Assembly (NCBI RefSeq): GCF_012489685.1
Contig: NC_080041.1
Location: 25,223,780 to 25,287,779, forward strand
Length of the DNA stretch: 64,000 bases
Direction: 5' to 3'
From: Lotus japonicus
Lineage: Eukaryota > Streptophyta > Magnoliopsida > Fabales > Fabaceae
Each line of letters starts with the position of its first letter. Within the stretch, counting starts at the first letter, position 1. The notes beneath the pieces are model-generated. The model had not been told where the DNA came from. It searched no databases and worked only from the letters and a program-made list of their open reading frames with translations. The position numbers and the translations under genes were made by a program. Positions 24,921 through 35,563 of this stretch are shown piece after piece.

Positions 24921-25976
24921 ATTTTGACCAGGGTCGTACAGCCCCTTAGATAAAATAGGCGGCTGCCTAAGGCCCCCAACAAAAACTTAGGCCCAATTTT
25001 TTTTTGTTAAGAAGCACCACAGATGCATGCGCTGGGAATTGCAAATAGATAGCAAAACATAATATGTGACGTTGGGAATTGTTTAAGAGATGATATATAT
25101 TTAATATTAGTAGTGAATCAATGTTTTTTTTTTGAAACTGGTAGTGAATCAATGTGATATTGGGGCTTGTGGTGGGTGGAATCATTGAAATACTACCGGA
25201 AATAAAGGCTCATAGTGGATAAAAAAAAAAAAAAAGAATCCTGCCTCTTCCATAAAAAAATTATTCAATTAAAAAGGGAAGCTACATCAATATTATCATC
25301 TCTTGTAAAACTATTCAATATTCTGAATATTATGATATTGATGGTCTTGTTTATTTTCAGAATTGAAACCACTAAGAGAAGTGTTAGCGAAAGAAGTTAA
25401 CACACCAATAGAAATTTTGAGTTACTTTTTTTTTTGAAAACAGAAGAATATTATTAAATGGAAAGAAAGCATGAGGACAACCCTCTCTTTTAAGTCCATA
25501 CAAAATCATCTCCAAAACCCATCCTTAAGGCTAAAACATAGAGAATGTGCCTCATTAAAACCTTACTAGGAAAAACCCAATGGAAAAACCCTAGTGAAGG
25601 AAAAAAGAGTACACAAAACTCTAGTAAGCCTAAGGGAACCTTACTAATATCAATATCTTATCAAAACATAAAAACCACAAAACTAGTAACACCTCAGTAC
25701 TATGCCCAATACACTTCCTTCGAGCACACTATTACACCAAATTGGCATATCCCAACAGACTTCCTCCATGTAGTCAAGAAAACAGCATTCGAATACAACA
25801 ATCCTCCCGCAACCTTGAACCTATAATTCCCAAAACAAAACCTTGTCAAACCAATTTGGATTAAAACTCTCCCCTACAATCACGAAAGTAAAAGAACTAA
25901 ACCAATGGCTTGAATTAAAAGCACCAGAAGCTAAAATTATAACACCCAAAAGAGGTATACACTCCCCTGCACCAGC

Positions 25977-26943
25977 ATGCCAATAATCAAAATACTCCCC
26001 CATCTCCTAGCAGAGCCCATAGTATCAATCCCATGCACCATAAGTAATTTCAACGAAACCAAAAATTCAATAACTGTCAAAGACCCAGAGGGAAAGATAG
26101 CTGCAACGCCCCTATTTTCAGAAAACATCAAATACGCGACCTCTTCAATCCTACTCCATAAAAGCAATATTTCTCTCCCTCCCCCTTTTTGCCAAACAAT
26201 CTGCCATGCCATTTCGTGAATACATGGTGCCCCCATCTTAAGTCAGTGTTCTGCCAGATGGGGATGGTTCTTTGCGATTTGATCTTGAAGTCCCTGTATT
26301 CCCACCTCTTCGTCCCCTCTAAACACCAAACCCAACTCCTTACCTAACTGCTAAGTCTCCTTTGCTCTTGTTTTAAGGTCCAGGACAAAACCATCATCGT
26401 CATCCCAAGCGAACTCAGGAGTTACCGCAACCTTAGGCTTGTTTTTACTTCCCTTTGGCCTTCCTCACTTCCGCTTAACCTTCCTTTCCTCTGGTTCTCG
26501 AGCTTTGGTTCTTTGTATTTTTTTGGACCTTTTTTTTTCTCTCTCTTTGATCCACTGTTATCAGCTCATCAAACAGCAAATCATTAGCAACATTTACTCC
26601 ATCCTCCTCTGCGTTGTCAAAGTCTTTTACATCACTGTTGTTTCTTTCCCTCTCACCGGCGGTCTGTTGAATCAAGCCCTCCTCAATTACAGGGTCCACA
26701 GCTTCCGTGATCCGATTTGTCCCCTTTAATCTTGCCACCGCTTTTATTTGACGTAATGAAAATCTCCTTTCATTCAACCTTCTTTGAATCATACCATCAT
26801 AATTAAAAACGTGGGCCCTTGTCACTAAAGCTTTGTTTAAAACCACCTCAGTATCCTCATTTACATCATGGGTCCCTTTCTTCAAAAATTGCCTCACCAC
26901 CAAAGAATTTGAATTGGAATTTTTCAGCATATTATCATTCCAA
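25977..26943 (-). pseudogene. LINE ORF1 C-terminal half fused to RNase H scrap by deletion
   Basis: Directly after the Helitron end the minus strand continues ORF1 (WNDNMLKNSNSNSLVVRQFL onward to 26475). In the next frame it gives GRPKGSKNKPKVAVTPEFAW, one stop, then GLVFRGDEEVGIQGLQDQIA. The last motif aligns with GMVYDCSDEVAIQGLIDQIG at the end of ORF1 in the LINE at 52328, which identifies it. About 35 bases later comes NGMADCLAKRG, the last conserved motif of LINE RNase H. EN, RT and zinc-binding regions are therefore deleted. The rest down to about 25435 is the 3' UTR. Confidence 0.75.
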
Positions 26944-27514
26944 CTAGTCATTTTCACTCGTGCGTTGCACGACGATTAAGTTTATTGTGTAGATATATCT
27001 GTAGAATATCAAATAACAGAGAATAGGTTCAAACATGTATGTGAATAGACCAACGTAAAATTGTTAAATAGAATTCGTTGTATGACCTACCGATGTCAAC
27101 ACATGAACAATATTATAAATCCAAATTTTTACGGAATGCGTTGAAAAAACAAAAAAAAAACAAAAAAATCACAAAAATGTCAACAGCATGATCGCTGTCC
27201 ATGTTCAATTATAATGACTTCAGACTTGAAGTTGAATTTTGCTAGCAATTCAATATTTGAGCCTCATAACCTACAATTGAAAAAGTAGATATCAGAGTAA
27301 TAATTAGTAAGCAAAACAAAGATGAAGTTGATATATCATTTGAAAATAAAAAACAAACCTTATAGCAACGGAATTATCCTTCAAGTCCAAGAATGACCAA
27401 TAAGCTGCTTGACATTTATTTATACTGTCAACAATTAAAACAAAGACATATCATATTTGGTATTTAAAAAAATATAAACCCAACAAAATTGTATTAAAAA
27501 ACACCACTTACATA

Positions 27515-29137
27515 TCAAATATTTTCAAAGACTTCTTGATAGACAACGTTGCGGGTAGTGTTAGAAACTATTCCTTGGTCATCTAGGATTAGTATCTTCA
27601 AACCTTTTCTAGATTTAACTCTTGATAGTGCAATATATAATTGCCCATGAGTAAAGACTGGCCTTGGCAAATACAATCCAACATGAGATAAAGATTGTCC
27701 CTGACTTTTATTTACAGTCATTGCAAAACATAGGGTAACATGGAATTGTCTGCGCTGGAATTTGAATGGAATGTCAGAATTAGATGGAGTTAAGCTCATC
27801 CTTGGAATAAAGGCTGTTTCCCCCATTGTGTTTCCGTTTAGAACAGTAGCAACAATTATATATTTAGTCAAAGCGTTGACTATCATTCGAGTGCCATTAC
27901 ACAACCCTGCAGCTTGGTCAATGTTTCGAATGAGCATGATAGGGACACCGGGTTTCAGTTTAATTTGATGGTTTGGAATTCCGGAGCATTTGTAATCATT
28001 TAAGAATTCAGATGTAAACCATTCCGCATTGACACCTGAATCTTCATCTGACTTGCATGGAGTATCACAACTCAAATACTCTGTTTCATCACCAGGAATC
28101 ATACCTAACATAAAGTTGTTGATTTCCTCTACACTTTCAAGTGTTGGTGCAAGGATTTCTCTTTCTTGGAAGAATGAATTTTTTTCCAAATTAAACAAAA
28201 GTTTCAGATATGCAAAATTTACTATTTCAAGTAAGGGAACCTTACACGGTGTTCAATAAGGAGATCCGGAGGAATCTCAATGAGTGATTCGGCTTCATCA
28301 ATAGTTGTAACTGTTCCGTCTCCCACTTGAAGCAACCAATCAGCGAACTCTTTTATTTCTGCTGTTGAAGAAGATGAGTTAGCATTTTGCAATCTCATAT
28401 TAAAAGTCAACTTCATTACCTTGCAATGCTTCCATAGATATGAAGAATTGATAACAGATCCCACAATCTCAGAACGACTTCCTTTGGAAATAACTGGGAG
28501 TATTTGTCTAAAGTCGCCTCCTAGTACAACAACTTTCCCTTCGAATGGAATGTCATAACCATATTTAGATCTAGTCTTTATAATGTCATTTAGAGATCTG
28601 TCCAAAGCTTCAAAGCAATGTTTGTTCAACATAGGTGCCTCATCCCAAATAATTAGGCTTGCTTTTTTCAACAATTCAGCTTTTGGGGAACCTTGACGAA
28701 GATTACAGGTTGATATCTCATTTATTGAAATAAGAATAGAGAATCTGGAATGAGCAGTTCTACCTCCGGGTAACAACAGGATGCTATTCCGCTGGATGCG
28801 ACATTTAACACAATAAGGCCCCTTGAACGCAAAGCAGCAGATAAGGTGTTCCAAACAAATGTTTTTCAGTTCCTCCAAAACCATATAGAAAAAAGAATCC
28901 CCCATTATCAGATAATACAACATTCAAAACATTTTTATAAACTCCTTCTTGCTCTGAAGTAAGGCAACAAACCAATTCTTCATGAATCTTAAGCATTTCA
29001 TCTTTATTGTAATTCAACTCATCTGCAACGAATCTATTTTCAAAATTATATGCTTCAGTAAATTTAGGATATGACAAACATGGAAATTCCTTCAATGACA
29101 TTCCATTTCCTTGAAGTATTTTTTCAATCTCTATCAA
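27515..29137 (-). pseudogene. Helitron PIF1-like DNA helicase, frameshifted
   Basis: In intact Helitrons the RepHel protein unwinds DNA during rolling-circle transposition. Here helicase motifs lie in successive minus frames. Motif I reads GGFFFLYGFGGTEKHL, the expected GKT being destroyed by a one-base loss near 28850. Then come LLLPGGRTAHSRF, IIWDEAPM (Walker B), VVLGGDFRQILPVI, KPGVPIMLIRNID, TVNKSQGQSL and YIALSRVKSRKGLKILI (motif VI). A second one-base loss lies just before LLLPGG and a third frame change near 28240. The N-terminal Rep nuclease (HUH) domain is absent upstream, so this copy cannot encode an active transposase. Confidence 0.9.
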
Positions 29138-30389
29138 ACATAGGTTCTTTAATTCTTCATCATCTATATGCAGATCTGAATGAATGACAAAATACTTTTA
29201 AATTAGAATTAATGAATAACAAAATCAATAACACTGATTTAATTTTAAAAGTCATCCATCACAATTAAGACAAAATAGTAAGGTTTATTAAGTGGTTTAT
29301 TATGTTTAAACAAATGCATTTGTGGATGGTAAATTAATGGTTTCATTCATTAATAAATATGAAAATCATTTAAGTTTTTAATTATGAAATATGAGCTATG
29401 CATGTTTTAGTATTAATTTATTCAAGCATGCTAAAATGAATGTTGATTGTTTTAAAAGACATAAAAGAAACATAAACTTGATTACAACCTCTAATTGGAT
29501 GACCGTTTAAGTTTTCATCCTGCAACACACGGGTAGAAAAAATCTTGATTTAATGCTTGACTTTCTTTTAACAAATTGATTGTTAAAATTTAGAAAATAA
29601 AATAAATTTTATTTAATTGGTGATACTCCCCTATTACTAAAAATAAATACTTAATTTCAGGAAATTATAATTTAATTAGGTTTTAATGCGTTAAAAATAT
29701 TAACAATCATCATTTATTATAAATATTCCAAAATTTATTGCATTAATAACGAATTATTGTAGACGAAATTCAAAATAACAAAATAGGTAAACTACATTAA
29801 TTACGTTCAATTATTTTTAGAATAAATCCGTTAAATTTTTACATTAATTCGGTTGACTTATCTTTAAAAATTCATGACAAAATTTATTTATTTTACTTGA
29901 TTACAATGATTTAATTATGTAATTTAAGTCACGGTTACAAAAAATAGTATTAATCACGCATTTAATGATTTTTTTCTGAATTAAATTTTACTCAATAAAT
30001 AATCAAACGAATTTATGATTATTAGAATAAAGGTATTTTCAACCTTTATAGCGTAAAAAAACCATATTTATTAAAAAAAAAACCAAATTTTCTGCATTAA
30101 TAACACATTAATTACATTCAAAACATTTTTAGTCTAACTGCATTAATTGCATTCAAAACATTTTTATAAATGATTGAATATCTGGAATGTTGAGTGCTTT
30201 CTTTCTGTCATATAAAATGCCATCACATAAAAGAGACCAGGACTTTCTCCAAACTTCTTATAGCCGGGAAGACAGGACTTTCTCCATACCCTCTTTGCAA
30301 AAGAGAGATGTTTCATCATCAATCTTTATTCTTGTTGTAATTGGATAACAAATATGCGAACCATGAACGTGCAACTTCCACATGCTAGC

Positions 30390-31305
30390 TTAACTAACAT
30401 GAACAATCCTGGCTTGTGGATTTGTAAACTTGAAGGTAATCTCCTGAAACGGCTGGACATTATTAAGATCGCAGAAGCTTCTCCAACCACTGCATATCTT
30501 CGCATACTTCTTACTTCGAGGAATGATGACATTACACTTTACCTCTGAACCGGAACTCCCAATGAAAATCCAACTTTGAACACCCGCTTGAATAAGGTAT
30601 TGCTTAACCCTTTTAGGAGCATGCTACATGTAACGGAAAAAGAATGGAAGTTAATGTATTTGAATGTAACTTTAAACACACCAGCATGTACCGCTTAGCT
30701 TGACATGTGCTAAGGGTGTGAGTCCATATTAATTCATATTGACCATTGAATTCTGGACTGATGACGGGCTCAGGATTTGGCCCTTCATTCTGATGAAGGG
30801 GTAACACCTCGTCTGCAATAGGCCCTTCTTGAGAAACGTCGACAACCCGAACATCATCCATGCCAGGATTGTCAACATGCAAAGGGCTTTTCGGTTGTTC
30901 AGTGTCGGGATAGAGAATATCTTTATCCAGATAATCTTTAACCTGGAAATGGAAGACAGAGTCACCAACAAACCGGAGATCGAAAAGACATTCTTCTTCA
31001 ATCTGGTAGAAGTCACGCAACACATAAAATCCGTTTGTCAATTTAGGATCCGAATGATTCATGTTGTATACAACAACATGAGTATTCCCAACAGGGTCAA
31101 TCAACATCCATTGGTCGCCGAGCTCATCCTTGAAATCACGCACAAAAGATTTCGAAATAACTCCATGACGCTGCATAAGTAAAATAAAAGAGATGGTTAA
31201 ATATTTAGATACGATAAGGGAAGAGAAATTCATAGGAGTTGTGATTATAAACAAACCCGCCACTTGTAACTTAGGATAGGAACCCAATGCTTGTAGTGCA
31301 GCCAT
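30390..31305 (-). CDS. B3-like two-domain protein carried inside the Helitron
   Basis: B3 domains bind DNA in plant transcription factors. Exons 31305-31264, 31170-30682 and 30623-30390 (stop 30392-30390) join in phase 0 with GT-AG borders to 254 residues without a stop. Residues about 15-85 resemble a first B3 domain (FKDELGDQWMLIDPVGNTHV, GFYVLRDFYQI, FVGDSVFHFQV). After an acidic linker, about residues 150-250 resemble a second (QYLIQAGVQSWIFIGSSG, KYAKICSGWRSFCDLNNVQP, EITFKFTNPQARIVHV). A TATA-like ATTATATATGG lies about 90 bp upstream on the same strand. Retained introns show capture at the DNA level. The B3 assignment rests on fold-like motifs and is moderate. Confidence 0.65.
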
Positions 31306-31391
31306 GGATAGTCTTCAATATTTTTCGTGGTGGATGAATTTTTTAGTAGACCAGAGAAGGTTAGAAATATGTTAGGGGAAAAGCAACCAAG

Positions 31392-31402
31392 ACCATATAT
31401 AA
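31392..31402 (-). promoter_or_regulatory. TATA-like box upstream of the Helitron-borne B3-like gene
   Basis: ATTATATATGG reads on the minus strand about 90 bp before the ATG at 31305, a normal distance for a short 5' UTR. It lies inside the Helitron, so a promoter may have been captured with the gene. Confidence 0.4.
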
Positions 31403-32540
31403 TGGAAAAAGTTTGCACTTAAATTAGGTAATGATGGAAAGAAAACAATTTTTTATCTTCCATATTATTTTCTTAATTACATCATATTACCATAATTGAT
31501 TATATTTTATTTGACAACTAATTCTCTCATCTATAGATAATAAAAAAAACGTGGAACATAAAATAAAATAATTTTTTTATAGATTTAAGTGTTAATTTTT
31601 AATCTGGTTGTCAAATTTATTTTTTTCAATTATTAAGTGTCAACTAATCTGGTTGTCAATTATTAACACATCGTAAAAAAACTAATTCTCTCTAATTTAA
31701 GTGTCAATTTTTAATCTGGTCAATTTATTTTATTTGACAACTAATTCATTATAATGTTTTTCCATAACTAATAATCATCCGTTAAGACTCGAGACAAAAC
31801 TTAAGATTTTATTCAGTTTTACTTGAAATTTTTTTTGATACTATTAATTATTTGACTTTTATTAAAATATGTTTTGGAAAATATTACCATCATTCCTTTT
31901 TTGAAAACTTGATGGAAATAACGATTTGCAATTTGGTTTAAATCATTCCTTATTTAAAATCTCCGTCAATTTAGCGGTTCATATTCAGATTTTGGGAAAA
32001 TATGGAGGAATGAATTCAGTTTGCTCTAATTCCTTCAATTCTTCCGTTTTTTTTTTTGAAATAAATCAAGCAGAGATTAGTTTTTTAAAAAAACAAACCT
32101 TAATCCAGTTTTTTTATAAAATATAACTAATTCGAAATTGGTGTTTAATTAAGGAAATATTGGTTAATTAGAGAAAATCTCACATTTATTTACCAAATTA
32201 TTTTATTATGGGTTGGAATCAATCAAACATTAATGCCCAAAGTATTTCCCCTGAATTAAAGCTGATTTAGCCAAGGAATAGCAAAGTTCATTGTTGTGGG
32301 CTTTTGGTTGATTCATAGCTCCTTTATATTGGGTTGTGCATGAATTCTACTTTGGAGAGACCATTTAATATGGGACAAAGTATCAAAATTATGGGGTAAT
32401 CAGTTTGTGTAATTAATTTATTTAAGTCTCTCTAGCTGTGACACTTGTCAGCCAGAGAGAGGAGTGAGAGGAAAATTATTCTGGGAGTGCCATGTGTTAA
32501 TTTTTTCTGGATAAGGATTTTCTTTTAATAAGTATATAGA

Positions 32541-33949
32541 TTCCAAAACTTACGCCCCCAATTTCCGGCAACACTATCTCCCTGCCAGTAGCGTGAATTT
32601 AAAGCATTTACTACGACCCAATTATTTGGTTTCCAAATTTTCAAATTGAAATCACGTCCCATGACATTAGTTTCTTCTTGTTGTTTCGTCAATGCTTTTT
32701 CCGTTTCTATCAAATTTTCAAAGCACTTTAATCCCATTAACTCCTGGACCCCATATCCCGCCTCTTTCAAAAATTGTAACGCCTCCGGCACCGTAACTGG
32801 GTAGTCCACCGTTGCCACCGTTTTGCCGTCGGTGAGGCCGTCTTCATCACCATCTTTACTTGGTGTATCCATGACCTCCTCCTCATCCATCCCCTGACTC
32901 CGATCCTCTGAATCTGAAGCGAAAGCTTGCTCTTGTGATACTGCCTTCTGACGAAGACTCAAACAATCTTGATACACCGACATCTCTTTCTCAACAAGCA
33001 CCTCACAAATTGTGCCATCTATGTTCACATCCATAACCTGTTGTTCGATAAGCGGATTAGATGTCTGCACCAGCAATCTCCCATAGTCGAGCCTCTCCTT
33101 TCTAGCTGTGATCTCATCTACGCACACAAAATTTCCCAATGTATCACCCAAAGCCACAAAAAACCTTATATTCCATGCTCCAACCAGAACCTTCCAAGCT
33201 CTAACCCATATCAAAAGCGATTTACCAACCATGAAATTCGAGCATGGTTTCACCCACTCAAAGATCTCCTCCAATGGACTCTTTGCCTCCAAGAGAGTAG
33301 CTTCCATGTCAGCCTTGGACTCAAATTCCAACAACACATCACATGCACCCAACACCTTAAGGATGATGTTAGTAATTCCAAACAATATAAGTTTCTCCCG
33401 GACAGCCTCAATTGATTGTAACCCATGTGTCGTTGCACAAGCGCACTGTTGTATCCACATAACATCATCATCATCCATAGAGTACATTGCATTTGTGTTT
33501 GGATCCTCCACCATCTTCCTTTTAGCATCCTCACTTGGCTTCACCTTTGGCTTCCATACCTTTCCCTTCACTTCAAACTTCAATGTTGTATTGTTCTCAC
33601 GTAAATTAGAAGCACCCAGAGCCCTGTTCATCTGATACTTCGCTCGTTTTACAGTTAGAAACACCCCTTGAAACTTCAATCCATTGAACATTCTAATCGC
33701 CCGCCGAGCATCCATGTCATCTTCGTATCGAACAAAGCCAAACCTAAATATCCTTCCCTCCCTTCGTCGTGGTTGTAAGTACACATCCCTCATCGGGCCT
33801 GCTTTCATAAAAATCGCTGTCACCATCTCCTTACTAACACTAACTCTGAACCCATCAATGAAAACTGAAAAGGAGCCCCCAACTACACCTTCTCGACGCT
33901 GCCTCTCTTTCAATCTCTCTCCCCAACGGTTACTCTGACGCTCCTCCAC
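32541..33949 (-). pseudogene. LINE ORF1 N-terminal part (RRM protein), cut by Helitron
   Basis: ORF1 proteins of plant L1-type LINEs bind the element RNA. From ATG 33949 the frame is open for about 469 residues and then runs five codons into the Helitron to a stop at 32525. Residues about 25-105 are an RNA recognition motif (FSVFIDGFRVSVSKEMVTAI, FGFVRYEDDMDARRAI). Residues about 180-320 resemble the DUF4283/zinc-knuckle-like region of LINE ORF1. The C-terminal half lies beyond the Helitron at 26943-26250. Rejoining the two sides would need a one-base frame adjustment. Confidence 0.8.
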
Positions 33950-34108
33950 ATTCCTCCTCTGCGGTGGCCGGAATCGCCACGCAGACGTTCTATGGCCAGA
34001 AATATTGAGTTATATTAAAACTCTATATTATTTTCCAAATGTTATATTGCATATAGAATTTTATTGACAATCTCTGTAACAATTACAACTGTTTAAAGAA
34101 GTTTTGCA

Positions 34109-34312
34109 AAATTAAAATTGTTTAAATCATATCTAAGATCAACAATGTTACAAGAAAAATTGAATGATTTAGCTCTTTTATCTATTGAAAGTGAAATGTT
34201 AGAATTGCTTGATTATAAAGCTTTGATAAGTGATTTTCCAGCTAAAAAAGCTAGGAGATTAATAAAAAAAATATTTTATATAATATTCTATGTCTCTTTA
34301 AGATTCTCGTAA
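34109..34312 (+). pseudogene. hAT transposase C-terminal dimerisation fragment
   Basis: The frame reads KLKLFKSYLRSTMLQEKLND followed by LALLSIESEMLELLDYKALI and a basic end, the typical C terminus of TTF/ZMYM1-type hAT transposases, where this segment mediates dimerisation. It lies 57 bp before the right terminal repeat of the hAT element, in the expected orientation. All upstream transposase sequence, including the RNase H-like catalytic core, is absent. Confidence 0.75.
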
Positions 34313-34377
34313 AAAAAATCTGCTTTAAGATTTTCGCCTTAGGCCCCAAAATGTCTATACACGACCCTGATTTTGAC

Positions 34378-35208
34378 AAAAAAAAAAAATCCTACTAACA
34401 ATCGCAAAGTTAGTAGCTGCGGTACCTCTACGCCTAGCTCTACTACCACTACTCAACTGATGACTATGAGACCAATGTCCAATGCTGCAGGCGATGTCGT
34501 ATATATCTACAGTAGCTGCTACATACCTACCTCAATGGAAGCCGTTTACATGACTGGCAGTATGGATCAGAGGGGATCAGGGAAGGTCTTCTACAACAAC
34601 ACCAGATTCACATGGCCATCAATGAAATTATTTGTCAAGGAAAATTTTACAAAATGAATTTTGCTAGGAATTTTCTACCGATTTGTATGTCACTCAGAAG
34701 TGGGTCCTCCTACGGTACACAATAAAAAACTCTTGCAAATGTGCACAAGTGAGATCTGACCCCTGTAGTGGGTTTCCCCGTTTTAGTATTATTTTTAAAT
34801 AAATTCTTTTTTCTGAAAAATAAAAAAATGAGTTAGTTTCTGGGTTCATCTCCATTCTTCTTTCTCTATTCTCTCTCTTTTTCCAGCCGATTCATCCACT
34901 TCACCATTGTTATAACAGATAAAGGTCAACCTCCCCTAGTATTCCCCAGCATCCCAAAAGCTTCAACTTCATCATCTCCATCTTCAGCTTCCTCATTTAC
35001 CAGATGAAAAATCAACTTTATAATTGTTCAAGTCCATGATAAATTTCTTACTTTCTCTTCTACATTTTCCCCAGTTATATTCTCCGGACTCTAGAATTTG
35101 TTTAGCTCATTTCTGGTTTCTTGATTCTCGAATCAGCCCCCATATGTCCAATTCACTAATTAATTATCTTGATTGCTTTTGTAATGCTCAAGGTTGAAGT
35201 GAGGATAA
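34378..35208. other. Spacer between hAT and Mutator-like element
   Basis: Moderately AT-rich with a CT-rich stretch near 34850-34990 that could be 5' UTR-like. The open frame 34373-34657 has no ATG near its start and resembles nothing I know. No gene is called. Confidence 0.4.
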
Positions 35209-35217
35209 AATATTAAA

Positions 35218-35457
35218 GGCTTAATTGCACTTTTGGTCCCCCAACTATGGCCTTCCTGCAAAAGTCGTCCCTAAACTTCAAAATTAGAAAAACTCGTCCG
35301 CCAACTATACACACAGTTGCACTTTTGGTCTTCCGTTAGCATTCCGTCAGAAATCTAACGTGAGAAGCTTACGTGGCTTACTCACGCGTTTCTCACGTGA
35401 TCATTCAGGAGAGAGAGTGATGAGTGGACACACATGTGCTTCTCACGTGATCTAACC
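35218..35457 (+). repeat. Left terminal inverted repeat of the MULE
   Basis: It pairs with the reverse complement of 39366-39605 over nearly its whole length. It contains CACGTGA-type motifs several times (TCTCACGTGATC), which may be binding sites for element or host proteins. Confidence 0.9.
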
Positions 35458-35563
35458 AAGCTACAACAGGTCAAAATTAGGGTTTTGAATTTCAAAACCT
35501 AAGGGACCAAAATTGCAGCTCACAGAAAACCCTAGGAGAAGAGAACGAAGGAGGGTGAAGACG

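Larger units (their letters stand above)
26944..32540 (-). mobile_element. Helitron (rolling-circle transposon) with captured gene
   Basis: Read on the minus strand it begins TCTATATACTTATTAAAAG at 32540 and ends with a hairpin TCGTGC-AAC-GCACGA, a 10-nt spacer and CTAG at 26947-26944. The host bases are A before and T after, the Helitron rule, with no target duplication. The flanks are two parts of one LINE ORF1. It carries a PIF1-type helicase pseudogene and a two-domain B3-like gene. The Rep endonuclease half is not found. A block near 32430-32470 (CTGTGACACTTGTCAGCC) is shared with the Helitron at 58331. Confidence 0.88.
25425..33997 (-). mobile_element. Internally deleted LINE inserted in the hAT element
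   Basis: A 15-bp target duplication with one mismatch brackets it: 25410-25424 AGAAATTTTGAGTTA and 33998-34012 AGAAATATTGAGTTA. The T-run after 25425 is the poly(A) tail, so the element reads on the minus strand. It starts near 33997 with a short 5' UTR and ORF1, loses nearly all of ORF2, and ends with a scrap of RNase H and a 3' UTR. A Helitron (26944-32540) sits inside ORF1. Without the Helitron the LINE is about 2976 bp. Confidence 0.88.
24929..34369 (+). mobile_element. hAT element (outermost shell of a three-level nest)
   Basis: The left end CAGGGTCGTACAG and the reverse complement of the right end, CAGGGTCGTGTATAG, are terminal inverted repeats. GGCCTAAGG-like motifs follow inside both ends. 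Both sides carry the identical 8-bp target duplication ATTTTGAC (24921-24928 and 34370-34377). Subtracting the inserted LINE leaves only about 870 bp of hAT sequence, so it was already internally deleted. The right arm still encodes the C-terminal dimerisation segment of the transposase. The inserts (LINE 25425-33997, Helitron 26944-32540) are described separately. Confidence 0.92.

Noticed and set aside
32969..33635. Plus-strand open frames of 148 and 175 codons
   Set aside because: They are antisense shadows of the LINE ORF1 with an RRM domain on the minus strand.
34373..34657. 94-codon open frame after the hAT element
   Set aside because: It starts at TTG in an A-run, has no early ATG, no recognisable motif and no splice context; its first bases belong to the hAT target duplication.
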